The notes below the pieces were generated by a model, which had not been told where the DNA came from, searched no databases, and saw only the letters and a list, made by a program, of their open reading frames with translations. Below, piece after piece: positions 45,811 through 54,488 of a stretch of 64,000 nt of DNA; position 1 is the stretch's first letter, and every line of letters starts with the position of its first letter. Source of the DNA: Pseudofulvimonas gallinarii (GTDB lineage: Bacteria; Pseudomonadota; Gammaproteobacteria; Xanthomonadales; UBA2363); NCBI RefSeq assembly GCF_004343305.1, contig NZ_SMAF01000003.1, forward strand, positions 124,001 through 188,000, read 5' to 3'. The position numbers and the translations under genes are program-made.

Positions 45811-48152
45811 CCGCAATGAATCCCCACCGTCTCCCATCCGGCCTGGCCGCGCTGCTGGCACTGGTGACCTTCCTGGCCGGCTGCGCCACGCAGCAGGCCA
45901 AGCCGGTGCCGCCGCCGTCACAGGACTGGAACCAGCCGCGGCGTGCCCTTTCGTATGCCGGCGGCAGCGAACAGGACGCCGCCGAATCGCGCGCCGCCGA
46001 GTTCGACGACGGCGGCATCCGCCTGGACGGCGAAGAGGGCGGCGCCGGCGACGACGAGGACATGATCCGCGAGGAGGTCATCCAGATCGGCACCTCCGAC
46101 CTGTTCAACCGCCAGGCCGCCAGTCGCTCGCTGCCGGTGCCGCCTGCGGACGGTGAGGTCAGCTTCAACTTCCAGGAGCAGCCGATCCAGGCGGTGGTGC
46201 AGGCCATCATCGGCGAGATCTACAACGAGAACTACATCATCGCCCCGGGCGTCGCCGGCAACGTCACCTACGTGACCCAGAAGCCGATCCGCGCCGAACA
46301 GGCGATGGGCGTCCTCGAATACCTGCTCGCCCTCAACAACGCCAGCATCGTCTTCAAGGACGGGCGCTACGAGGTCCTGCCGGTGGCTGCGGCGGTGCCC
46401 GGCAACCTGTCGCCGCGCATGGGGCCGATCCCCACCGGCCGCGGCTACCAGGTGCAGATCGTGCCGCTGCGCTACATCTCGCCGTCGGAAATGCAGCGCC
46501 TGCTGGCGCCGTTCGCGCGCCCGACCGCCGTCGTCAGCGCCGACAACTCGCGCGGCATCCTGGTGCTGGCCGGCACGCGCGAGGAATTGCAGAACTACTT
46601 GCGCACCATCGAGATCTTCGACGTCGACTGGCTGAAGGGCATGTCGATCGCGTTCTATCCGCTGGAGAACGTCGAAGTCGGCGAAGTGATGCCGGAGCTG
46701 GAGAAGCTGTTCACCGATCCGAACAGCTCGCCTCTGGCCGGCATGTTCCGCTTCCTGCCGGTGGAGCGCCTGGGCGGCCTGTTCGTCATCACCCAGAATC
46801 CCGAATACCTGGAAGAGGCACGACGCTGGCTGAAGCGACTGGACCGCAACAATGCGTCCATCGCCGGTTCCCAGCTGTACGTGTACAACGTCAAGAACAT
46901 CAAGGCCGTCGACCTGGCCGATTACCTCGGCGCCATCTTCACCGGCGGCGGCACGCCGTCCGGACCCAGCCAGCGGCGCGCGCCTCGCGCCAATGTCGCG
47001 CCGGGCCAGGAAGCGGTCGAGATCAGCAGCACCGGCGCGCCGGCCGAGCCGCGCGCGCAGCGCCGTCGCCAGGGCGCCGAGGGCGGCATCGCCAGCACCG
47101 GGGGCGACGACATCAGCTTCACCGCCGTCGAAGAGAACAACCAGCTGCTGATCCGCGCCACGCCCCTGCAGTACCAGGCGGTGCAGGCGGCAATCCGCAA
47201 GCTCGACATCCAGCCGCTGCAGGTCCATGTGGAAATGCAGATCATCGAGGTCAACCTCACCGACGACTTCGAGTTCGGCGTGCAGTGGTTCCTGGAAGGC
47301 CTGCTGGGCCAGGGCCTGGATACGAATCCGGAAGTCGGCTGGCACCAGCCGGGCAACCGCCAGCGCTGGGGCTTCGGCGGTGGCTTGGGCGCGCCCGCGC
47401 CTTCGGCCAGCAGCAATTTCTTCTACCGCCTGACCGGCGCCGAGCTGGATGTGGCCGTCAGTGCGTTGCAGAAGGAGGCGGAGATCCGCATCCTCTCGGC
47501 GCCCTCGCTGACCGTGCTCAACAACCAGGAAGCCAACATCAATATCGGCGACCAGATCCCGGTGGTCACCACCTACCTGAGCGGCATCAGCGGCGGTGGC
47601 ATCGGCGGTGGGAATCCCTACAACACCAGCTCGGTGCAGTTCCGCGACACCGGCGTGATCCTCTCGGTGACCCCGCGCGTGAATCCGGGTGGCCTGGTCT
47701 ATCTGGAGCTGTCCCAGGAAGTCAGCAAGCGCGGCCAGCTGGACGTCAATTCGGGCAACTACGCCATCAACAAGCGCACCGTCGAGACCCAGGTGGCGGT
47801 GCAGAGCGGCGAGACGGTCCTGCTGGGTGGCTTCATTTCGGAAGACAACACGCGTGACGATTCCGGCGTGCCGGGCGTCAGCCGGATACCGATCATGGGC
47901 AAGCTGTTCGGCAAGACGGTACGGTCGGCGAAGCGGACGGAACTGGTCGTGCTGATCACCCCGCGCGTCATCCAGACGGTCATCGACGCCCGCGACCTGA
48001 CCCGCGAATACCAGGAGAACTTCCGCCAGCTGCGGCCGCTCGACCTGCGCACCGGACAGCCGACCGGGGTCGACATCGAGCGCCTGCAGCGCGAGGTGAA
48101 GACCGGAACCGTGGGCCGCGATCCCGATCCGGAGCAGGACGGTGGTTTCTGA
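45807..48152 (+). CDS. gspD: T2SS outer-membrane secretin GspD (XpsD)
   Basis: This 781-residue secretin has a lipoprotein-type signal ending LVTFLAGC (Cys26), so it is probably lipidated. An acidic linker (about 55-90) is followed by N-domains (including FNFQEQPIQAVVQAIIGEIY and the N1/N2 KH-like repeats) and a low-complexity loop (about 385-430). The secretin C domain has VPVVTTYLSG and GVPGVSRIPIMGKLF as markers. It forms the outer-membrane channel. It is the last gene of the operon. Low-complexity Arg/Ala insertions between N-domains are typical of GspD. Confidence 0.95.
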   Translation: MTAMNPHRLPSGLAALLALVTFLAGCATQQAKPVPPPSQDWNQPRRALSYAGGSEQDAAESRAAEFDDGGIRLDGEEGGAGDDEDMIREEVIQIGTSDLFNRQAASRSLPVPPADGEVSFNFQEQPIQAVVQAIIGEIYNENYIIAPGVAGNVTYVTQKPIRAEQAMGVLEYLLALNNASIVFKDGRYEVLPVAAAVPGNLSPRMGPIPTGRGYQVQIVPLRYISPSEMQRLLAPFARPTAVVSADNSRGILVLAGTREELQNYLRTIEIFDVDWLKGMSIAFYPLENVEVGEVMPELEKLFTDPNSSPLAGMFRFLPVERLGGLFVITQNPEYLEEARRWLKRLDRNNASIAGSQLYVYNVKNIKAVDLADYLGAIFTGGGTPSGPSQRRAPRANVAPGQEAVEISSTGAPAEPRAQRRRQGAEGGIASTGGDDISFTAVEENNQLLIRATPLQYQAVQAAIRKLDIQPLQVHVEMQIIEVNLTDDFEFGVQWFLEGLLGQGLDTNPEVGWHQPGNRQRWGFGGGLGAPAPSASSNFFYRLTGAELDVAVSALQKEAEIRILSAPSLTVLNNQEANINIGDQIPVVTTYLSGISGGGIGGGNPYNTSSVQFRDTGVILSVTPRVNPGGLVYLELSQEVSKRGQLDVNSGNYAINKRTVETQVAVQSGETVLLGGFISEDNTRDDSGVPGVSRIPIMGKLFGKTVRSAKRTELVVLITPRVIQTVIDARDLTREYQENFRQLRPLDLRTGQPTGVDIERLQREVKTGTVGRDPDPEQDGGF

Positions 48153-48286
48153 CGACACCGCCAGTCGGCCGCCGGGTGTCCGGGCAGTCGGGAACTCGTC
48201 GGCCGGCGGGCAGTCACAGCGCCACACATTATCCGCCGCACGGCCGCAGCGCCGGGCGGCCTGTCATGAACCAGGAGAACCCCGCA

Positions 48287-48709
48287 ATGACCGCTAATTT
48301 CCGCTGGGCCGGGCTCGGCCTCACCCTCATCCTGGCCGCCTGCGCCAGCGGCCCCGGCGCCGGCAAGGTCGATGCCAGCCCCGAGGCGACCATCGAGCGG
48401 CGCGCCGTCGAGCGCTGGAACCTGTTGATTGACAACAATTTTCATGCAGCCTACGACTACCTGAGCCCAGGCTACAGGTCGACCCGGACGGTGGCAGCTT
48501 ATGCGGCGGGCGCGAAGCCGCCGATCATGACATACACATCGGCCCAATGGCTGGGGGTGACGTGCGACACGGAAGATAGCTGCCTCGCGCGCCTGCTGCT
48601 GCAATACACCATCCAGATGCCAGGCGCCGGTGAGGCGCCCGCCATCACGGAGATGAAGGAGCGCTGGCTTCGGTTGGGGGGGCAGTGGTACTATCTGCCG
48701 GAGCGCTGA
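48287..48709 (+). CDS. Predicted lipoprotein of unknown function
   Basis: This 140-residue protein starts at ATG 48287, with AGGAG 10 nt upstream (ATG 48266 would add seven residues). The signal GLGLTLILAACAS has a good lipobox (LAAC), with Cys19 lipidated. The mature part has short helices (ATIERRAVERWNLLIDNNF) and a compact alpha+beta domain with two Cys (VTCDTEDSC). The fold pattern (a helix, then strands ending WYYLPE) is like small SnoaL/NTF2-type lipoproteins, but this is only an impression. It follows gspD by 134 bp and may be a separate transcript. Confidence 0.75.
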   Translation: MTANFRWAGLGLTLILAACASGPGAGKVDASPEATIERRAVERWNLLIDNNFHAAYDYLSPGYRSTRTVAAYAAGAKPPIMTYTSAQWLGVTCDTEDSCLARLLLQYTIQMPGAGEAPAITEMKERWLRLGGQWYYLPER

Positions 48710-48728
48710 AATCGGCCGGGCCGGGCTC

Positions 48729-48758
48729 TTGCATTGTCGCGGAGCTTTGTCCTATCCT
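48729..48758 (+). promoter_or_regulatory. Candidate sigma-70-type promoter for the exported protein gene at 48861
   Basis: TTGCAT (48729-48734) and TATCCT (48753-48758) are 18 bp apart, a plausible -35/-10 pair. About 95 nt of leader would follow. The leader contains an 8-bp stem (GGCTCTCG 48781-48788 with CGAGAGTC 48802-48809), which could stabilise the mRNA of a strongly expressed gene. Confidence 0.4.
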
Positions 48759-48860
48759 TGCGGCGCTGTTGCCTTTGTCGGGCTCTCGTAGGGGTAATCG
48801 CCGAGAGTCGGCCGGCAAGGCCAAGCAAAAAAGCCCTGTGGTTCATTAGGAGTGTCTGTG

Positions 48861-50420
48861 ATGAAAAAGAATGGTTTGACGAGCGCCGTCATTGCCGGTA
48901 TCGCCGGTGTGGCGGGCTTCGGCAGCATTGCCGATGCCGTTAACCTGAACCCGGATGGTCTGGGTCAGGTCCTGATCTATCCGTACTACACCACCCAGTC
49001 GGGCAACGACACGCTGATCTCGGTGGTCAACACCTCCGATGTGGCGAAGGCTGTCAAGGTGCGTTTCCTGGAAGGCCGGAACAGCCGCGAAGTCCTCGAC
49101 TTCCATCTGTATCTGTCCCGCTTCGATGTCTGGACTGCTGGCATCTTCTCCATTCCGGAGGGTGCGCTGGGTTACCCGGGCGCCGGTGTCTACACCCGTG
49201 ACCGTTCCTGCACCGTGCCGGATATCGTCACGGCCACGCCCGATGGCGACATGATCGGCCAGATCGGCGATGTCACCTACGCCACGTTCGTGAATTACGC
49301 CTATGCTCACCTCGACCATTCGGCCGCGGCGGCGGATCTGCTGAGCAGTGTGGAGCGTACCCGTGAAGGCTATATCGAGATGATCGAAATGGCCAACATC
49401 ATCGGTGCCGGCGCCACGTGGGTCACCCACGGCGCGACGGGTGTGCCGACGAACTGCGCCGCTGCGCGGGCCGCCTGGGACACGGGTGGTTGGCCGCCGG
49501 CTCTTCAGGAGAACCCGACGGGTCAGGGTGAGCTGTTCGGCAACGCCATGATCGTCAATGCCGCTCGCGGCACGGTGGTCGGCTATGCCGCCGATGCGAT
49601 CGAGGGTTTCAATTACTCGGCCGACCTGCACCAGGCGCCGGGTAACGTCGAGCCGAACCTCAACGACGTGAACGATCTTGGCATGGCGTTCCAGGCCACC
49701 GCCAATGTGTTCGAGTTCGGCAGGCTGATCAGCGCGACCTATGACCTCACCACCGGCGTTGGTTTCCCGAAGGTGGACGCGATTTCGGCGCTGTACGCTA
49801 CCCCGCACGTGATCAACGAGTACTATCTGGACGGTAACGAGACGATCCAGGGTACGAGTGAATGGGTCGTCACCTTCCCGACGAAGCGTTTCTATGTCGA
49901 TGACAATCCTTTCGTCGATGCGTCTGGAAACACCCAGCCCTCGTATAGCCCCAACGCTCCGATCGCGCCGTTCGCGAATACGTTCTGGAACAACGGTGCT
50001 TGCGAAAGTGTTCAGATCACTGTCTATGACCGTGAAGAGCGCACCGAGCGTCGCAACAACTTCTCGCCGCCGCGCCCGGGTGGTTCCGCTCTGTGCTGGG
50101 AAGCCCAGGTCGTGACCTTCAACCAGTCTGGCGACAGCTCCAATATTCTGGGCTCCACCTACTTCCAGAATATTGCGACCCCGTTCTCGGCTGGCTGGGC
50201 TCGCATCTCCTTCGGTAACTCGTCGGCGACGGTTCCGCGTATGCGTGCTGCCCGTGACGGTGAAGTGTTCCGTGGTCTGCCGGTCACCGGTTTCTTTGTC
50301 GCCAACTACGACAATGGTGTGAACGACAGCGGCGTTCTGGCCAACTACACCTCGTTGTTCCGTCACCGCACCATGCGTGACTGTGTGGATGAAGACACCG
50401 GCCAGGCAACCTGCTCCTGA
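48861..50420 (+). CDS. Abundant-type exported protein of unknown function
   Basis: This 519-residue protein starts at ATG 48861 (MKKNGLTSAVIAGIAGVAGF), with AGGAG 9 nt upstream. GTG 48852 is too close to that site. The signal peptide is cut near SIADA. The mature N-terminus GLGQVLIYPYYTTQSGNDTL resembles a widespread gammaproteobacterial family of exported proteins with no assigned function. It is acidic and beta-rich, with paired Cys and many Asn/Thr/Gly. The codons look less GC-rich and more like highly expressed genes than those of the flanking operon. No CTERM sorting tail is present. It has its own promoter-like element and a strong stem-loop after it. Confidence 0.8.
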   Translation: MKKNGLTSAVIAGIAGVAGFGSIADAVNLNPDGLGQVLIYPYYTTQSGNDTLISVVNTSDVAKAVKVRFLEGRNSREVLDFHLYLSRFDVWTAGIFSIPEGALGYPGAGVYTRDRSCTVPDIVTATPDGDMIGQIGDVTYATFVNYAYAHLDHSAAAADLLSSVERTREGYIEMIEMANIIGAGATWVTHGATGVPTNCAAARAAWDTGGWPPALQENPTGQGELFGNAMIVNAARGTVVGYAADAIEGFNYSADLHQAPGNVEPNLNDVNDLGMAFQATANVFEFGRLISATYDLTTGVGFPKVDAISALYATPHVINEYYLDGNETIQGTSEWVVTFPTKRFYVDDNPFVDASGNTQPSYSPNAPIAPFANTFWNNGACESVQITVYDREERTERRNNFSPPRPGGSALCWEAQVVTFNQSGDSSNILGSTYFQNIATPFSAGWARISFGNSSATVPRMRAARDGEVFRGLPVTGFFVANYDNGVNDSGVLANYTSLFRHRTMRDCVDEDTGQATCS

Positions 50421-50484
50421 TTCATCAGGGTGGTTTATGAGCCAAGGCTCTCCCTCTGGTTGTAGAGAGGGGCGCTGTGCCAAG

Positions 50485-50523
50485 AGACCAGCCGCCAGAA
50501 ATGGTGGCTGGTCTTGTCGTTCT
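50485..50523 (+). terminator. Terminator-like stem-loop after the exported protein gene
   Basis: AGACCAGCCGCCA (50485-50497) pairs with TGGTGGCTGGTCT (50502-50514) around a GAAA tetraloop, a 13-bp stem with one G-T pair. A short T/G tail follows (TGTCGTTCT). It lies 65 bp after the stop codon. Confidence 0.65.
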
Positions 50524-50608
50524 GGAAGCCGCCTGCCCGCCGGTATCGGTTTTTGCATGGGTGGCTGGAGATCTTGAAAAACCCATTGTTTGCTTGGAGT
50601 GATTTGTT

Positions 50609-51682
50609 GTGAATGACCAATCGATAGTTCGTCTTGGGGCTCTCGCCACGTGGGGGCTCGGCGCTTTCGTGGGCATGGGCTGCGTTGTTCAGGATCTGCA
50701 CGCGACGGTGCCTGTTCATTGCGCGCCCGGATCGGCCTCCGTTCCCAGTGCGGGATTCGTCATCGATGCCAATGGCGCGATTACCTTCATGGAATCAGGG
50801 ATTTCCTGTGGAACCGGGGGTGGGGGTACGCTGCCTCAGCAATTGGATATCCAGGGCTTTGCCGTTGATCCGCAGCCGGCAGTGGCCGGCGGCCCGGCCG
50901 TAGATGTGATTGGCCAGTTTCAGAATATTGCGGCCGGCGATCAGTGCGTGCTCAGGCTCTATCAGCCCGGCGCGAATACAGATCTCGATAATGCCGCACA
51001 CCAGACTATCCCACTCAATCCCCCGCCGGCATCGGGTGCGTTGTCGTCCTTGACATTTCCTTCGGGTTCGCTTGCCGGTCAATGGAATGTCAAGTTGAGC
51101 TGTTCCCGAACTGTATCGGGGCAGGGGATTGTTCTGCACAACTTCCCCAAGCTTACGTCGGTATTAGTCAATTCCTCGACAGTGCCGACGGGCTGCGACA
51201 ACCTGCCTGCCGGCTTTACATCCGCGGGCGTCTCTGAGCACTCCGCGCCATACTCAGGCGCCCAATCGGGCGGTTTCGGTATCGAGCCTGGTCAGGGGCG
51301 TCAACCTTGGTTCTCGTTGGGCAGTCAGAATTCGACGGCGAGCGGTGCTTTGGTCGTTGGTGTCCGTTCCTTCAGGTTCGAAGCGCCTCCGGGGGAACGC
51401 GCCAGCTACAAGATCGAATCGTCCAATCCCGCCGCCGTGTTTTCCATCAGCTCCCAGTGCGGCCGTTTCGATCTCCCGCTCAACTGTTTGGGTATAGCGG
51501 GCGGCCCTGTGAAGTGGACGACCGTTTCCTCGGATCCACAGGGTCTTTGCCACCTGGTGCCGGGTCAGACCTATTACGTCAATTACGCGTATCTGAATAT
51601 CGGCCCGTATCTCAATAACGGCACGGTTTCATCTAGCTGTACCGGGTTGTGTCATGGCGGCGTGCTGATCGACCCCGAGTAG
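50609..51682 (+). CDS. Exported protein of unknown function
   Basis: This 357-residue protein starts at GTG 50609, with GGAG 9 nt upstream. The N-terminal segment RLGALATWGLGAFVGMGCVV is a signal peptide; the Cys at about residue 25 could be a lipidation site, though GMGC is a weak lipobox. The mature protein is Gly/Ser/Pro-rich, with about ten cysteines (VHCAPGS, GISCGTG, KLSCSR, GLCHGG) that suggest disulfides. Beta strands are likely throughout, but no domain was recognised. It lies in a stretch of lower GC than its surroundings and is followed by the next exported protein after 13 bp. Confidence 0.65.
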   Translation: MNDQSIVRLGALATWGLGAFVGMGCVVQDLHATVPVHCAPGSASVPSAGFVIDANGAITFMESGISCGTGGGGTLPQQLDIQGFAVDPQPAVAGGPAVDVIGQFQNIAAGDQCVLRLYQPGANTDLDNAAHQTIPLNPPPASGALSSLTFPSGSLAGQWNVKLSCSRTVSGQGIVLHNFPKLTSVLVNSSTVPTGCDNLPAGFTSAGVSEHSAPYSGAQSGGFGIEPGQGRQPWFSLGSQNSTASGALVVGVRSFRFEAPPGERASYKIESSNPAAVFSISSQCGRFDLPLNCLGIAGGPVKWTTVSSDPQGLCHLVPGQTYYVNYAYLNIGPYLNNGTVSSSCTGLCHGGVLIDPE

Positions 51683-51695
51683 AATGGAGATCCTC

Positions 51696-52736
51696 ATGAA
51701 TATGAAAACCAGCCTACTGGCGGTAGTCGGCGTATGCGCGTCGATTGGTGGTGTTTGTCCTTCCTTTGCCGTTGAAGCCGATCTTTACGATCGGCTTCAT
51801 GGCGGATTCTCGGGTTTGCAGGTGGAGCTGACGTCCAGGGATCAGTTTGGTGCTGTTTCCTATCGTCGTTTCGACGACGGCTTGTTTGTTCTGTCGGCTA
51901 GATCCAGGGGCGCGGTTCTATGTGCCGCCGATTCCGGAAGTGCGATCGGTCCGCGTCTAGTCGTTGATCCCAATGGCCCCAGGGGACAGTACTCCGGGGT
52001 GCCTCTGGGTAATTTCTACTATTCTGAATGGATGGATTCGGGTCGGGCGCCCTTGTCCTACGGGGTGGAACAGCTGCTGTTTGTTGGCGCCAACTACAAT
52101 ATCGACCCGACCGACCAGACCTATCGCCTCGGCGTAAACAGTGTTCAGGGTTTCTGTGTGGCGGGATTGGAGCAGGTTCCGCCGCCTAGCGAAGAGCCAA
52201 CGTGTATCGTGCATTCGCATGATGGCGTACACGATGTGGTTCATCGCGGCAGCTTCGAGGCGGGTGAGCTCAAGGTGACAACGGCACTGGTGGCCAGTGA
52301 TCCACCTTCCGGTGTGATGCCTGGACTGTTGCGTTATCGTCATACGCTTTCCGCGCAGGGTGGCGCGGTGGACGGCATCCGGTTTCGCGAACAGTTTCCG
52401 CACTATTTCGGCTCGCCATCCGATTTTCGTGATGCTTTGGCGCTCGATTCGTACTGGACCTGTCAGCCGGGGGGGGCCGTGGATGGAGGCGTGGGGCGGG
52501 GGTATTGTAGTGTGATCAGCGGCAGGGGATACATTTCAGCAGATAATCTGGCTCTGGAAGATCAGGGATGCGTGGTTCTGGAGGTGACGCGCGAGTGGAC
52601 GCATGCTGCCGAAAAAAGTCCTGAATCGTTTTCCGGCACCATTCATTCAGCCGCATTCCATTCCGGCGAATCGTCAGGCAATGGTTTGCCGGGAGTTGAA
52701 AGGTCGCTGCTCCGGTTCGTGCCGGAATCACCCTGA
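51696..52736 (+). CDS. Exported protein of unknown function
   Basis: This 346-residue protein starts at ATG 51696, with GGAG 6 nt upstream (in-frame ATG 51684 and 51702 are alternatives). The signal peptide (LLAVVGVCASIGGVCPSFA) is clear. The mature part is rich in Tyr/Trp/Gly with several Cys. It has no recognised enzyme motif; HSHDGVHDVVHRG is a His-rich stretch that could bind a metal. It is close behind the gene at 50609 and probably co-transcribed with it. Codon use is less GC-rich than in the flanking operons. Confidence 0.6.
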   Translation: MNMKTSLLAVVGVCASIGGVCPSFAVEADLYDRLHGGFSGLQVELTSRDQFGAVSYRRFDDGLFVLSARSRGAVLCAADSGSAIGPRLVVDPNGPRGQYSGVPLGNFYYSEWMDSGRAPLSYGVEQLLFVGANYNIDPTDQTYRLGVNSVQGFCVAGLEQVPPPSEEPTCIVHSHDGVHDVVHRGSFEAGELKVTTALVASDPPSGVMPGLLRYRHTLSAQGGAVDGIRFREQFPHYFGSPSDFRDALALDSYWTCQPGGAVDGGVGRGYCSVISGRGYISADNLALEDQGCVVLEVTREWTHAAEKSPESFSGTIHSAAFHSGESSGNGLPGVERSLLRFVPESP

Positions 52737-53073
52737 TGTCAATGGCCGGCAGACCTTCTTGGTCGGCCGGATTGCCTGGTACGGTGAGTTGGGAACTTAT
52801 TCTGCCGCCATCGGTCTTTTCAGCGCCGGCCTGAATGGTGTCCTGTCGGGTTTTATTCCGACGTCGAGCGCCACTACGAACTGACCATCGCCTGCTAGGC
52901 ATTGATCGTCAGTAGGCAGGGTCGAGCTCGGTTCGAGCAACACGTGGATATATTGATGTCGCCGTATCTGATGCCTGGCGATGGCGTATATTGCCACCGA
53001 CACAAGCAGGCATGGGGGATCGTTCGGGTCGGGCGGCTCAAGTGTCGTCAACAGTCAATCTTGGAGTGTATCG
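52737..53073. other. Intergenic region upstream of the parvulin gene
   Basis: No convincing gene was found in these 337 bp. Close to the left end an imperfect hairpin (CCGGCAGACC paired with GGTCGGCCGG around TTCTT, about 52747-52770) may end the preceding transcript. A GGAG ribosome-binding site (53063-53066) serves the next gene. Nothing else was recognised. Confidence 0.4.
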
Positions 53074-53979
53074 ATGAAACGCTGGTGTACTGTCGTTCTG
53101 GCCCTTGTCAACGCGATCTCGGCGCAAGCTCTGGCGCAGCCGCTCGTCTGGCGCGGCGATACCGTCATTACGCTTGAGGAATTGGATGCGCGTCTCAATC
53201 GTTTGCCTGATGGGGAACGCGCAACCTACACGCGCGACACGTCCAATATAGCCCGCTTGCTCGATCAGCTGCTGGTCAATCGTGCTCTTGCCGAGGAGGC
53301 GCGCGAACTGGGGTTGGACAAGGATCCGGAGGTCCAAAAGGATATTCAGTTTGCTGTCGAGGAGCTGTTGGCGATTCATCGTCTCAATTTGTTGTTGAGG
53401 GACGACGCAATGCCTGATTTCGGGGCGTTGGCCGAGGAGCAGTTCCTGGCTGATTCTGGAAAATGGGACTCTCCCGAGTCACTCGCCGTACAGCACGTGT
53501 TGATTCGAGTCGGGGAGCGACTGGACGACGATGCTGCTGAAATTGCCCGGGAGGTGCTTGACAAGGCACGATCGGGAACGAATTTCGACAAGCTGGTCGA
53601 GCAGTATTCGGATGATCCGAGCAAGTTGGAGAACAAGGGTCGGTTCGTTATCGTCGATGACACCAGATTTGATCCGGCATTCGTTGCTGGCGCGCGCGCG
53701 TTGGTGAACGATGGCGATGTGGGTGAGCCGGTTCGGTCTGCTTACGGCTATCACATCATCAAGCTTATCAGGCGTTCGGAAGCGCGCAAGGCGCAGTTTT
53801 CCGACGTTCGCTCGTCCATCGAGCGTGACCTGAGGAATCAGTATCGGGAAAATGCGCGCAAGGATTATCTGCGGATGTTGCGGTCACGCATGGGCGCCGA
53901 GGAGGGTAACGAGGAGTTGCTCATGAGCTTGCCTGTCCGCTATGGGGGGCGACCCGAGATCGAGCAGGGTGTTCGTTAG
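53074..53979 (+). CDS. Periplasmic peptidyl-prolyl isomerase (parvulin, SurA/PrsA-like)
   Basis: This 301-residue protein starts at ATG 53074. The signal peptide (WCTVVLALVNAISAQALA) is followed by an N-terminal helical SurA-like chaperone part (about 20-150) and one PPIC-type parvulin domain (about 150-245). Its markers are VQHVLIRVGERL, FDKLVEQYSDDPSK, NKGRFVIVDDT and VRSAYGYHIIKLI. The C-terminal helix is charged. It would help fold exported proteins and is likely linked to the exported proteins encoded just upstream. Only one parvulin domain is present, unlike SurA, which has two. Confidence 0.85.
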   Translation: MKRWCTVVLALVNAISAQALAQPLVWRGDTVITLEELDARLNRLPDGERATYTRDTSNIARLLDQLLVNRALAEEARELGLDKDPEVQKDIQFAVEELLAIHRLNLLLRDDAMPDFGALAEEQFLADSGKWDSPESLAVQHVLIRVGERLDDDAAEIAREVLDKARSGTNFDKLVEQYSDDPSKLENKGRFVIVDDTRFDPAFVAGARALVNDGDVGEPVRSAYGYHIIKLIRRSEARKAQFSDVRSSIERDLRNQYRENARKDYLRMLRSRMGAEEGNEELLMSLPVRYGGRPEIEQGVR

Positions 53980-54488
53980 CGTTCGTTAGGTTTTCGACGC
54001 GCGTTTGGCGTTTGTTGCAGCGAAGGGTGTCATCACCATGTACAACTGGCGGAGTGATTTCGAGTCGCGATGAAACCTTGCAAGGGCCGAAGGGAGGCGG
54101 TGCTACGTGTTCAGCATCGTTGCCTGGAAACCTTGGTGTTGGCGCGGAACCTCATCTGTCAGGATGGTCGGTGTGGCGTCGCATCGCGCTCGCGCGCTAG
54201 GAGCCTGCGCGGCAGAAATGTTCGAGGCGAAAAGTCGCTGGCGCGAGGACAGATTTTCGGGGATTCGCCGCCGCATAGCACCGCTATGGGGCAAGAAGCA
54301 CCGGAAATATGGGCCGCGTCCGGCGACTTTGCAGCCCGGACGGCTTCTGCCGCGCAGGCTCCTAGGAGTTGTCTGTCGTTGACGCCGTTGTGTTGGCGAT
54401 GGTCGTTTGCAATTTCGTTGTGGCCGGGGTCGGCGGGTTTGCTTCGGGTACTGTTTGGTCTTGTCCGTGGTGGGGCGAATTGGCGAGC
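53980..54488. other. Long intergenic region with a MITE-like element
   Basis: No protein gene was recognised in these 509 bp. The 169-bp inverted-repeat element at 54197-54365 takes up a third of it. The remaining parts (53980-54196 and 54366-54488) show no clear feature. A weak CG-rich coding look in some frames is contradicted by the lack of ribosome-binding sites. Confidence 0.45.
54197..54365. repeat. MITE-like element with 21-bp perfect inverted ends
   Basis: The ends are exact 21-bp inverted repeats: 54197-54217 begins CTAGGAGCCTGCGCGGCAG, and 54345-54365 ends in its complement. The 127-bp core can also fold on itself: AAAGTCGC with GCGACTTT, and CATAGC (about 54279) with GCTATG. The whole 169 bp could thus form one long hairpin. 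There is no transposase gene. The core suggests a small non-autonomous mobile element or a REP-type unit. Confidence 0.75.

Noticed and set aside
45918-48227. A 769-residue open frame on the minus strand opposite gspD
   Set aside because: It is antisense to a gene with clear secretin motifs, and its residue composition (His/Arg/Gln/Asp-rich, no domains) is what the complement of GC-rich codons gives.
53980-54488. Several short open frames across the MITE-like element
   Set aside because: They cross the inverted repeat, overlap each other on both strands and lack ribosome-binding sites.
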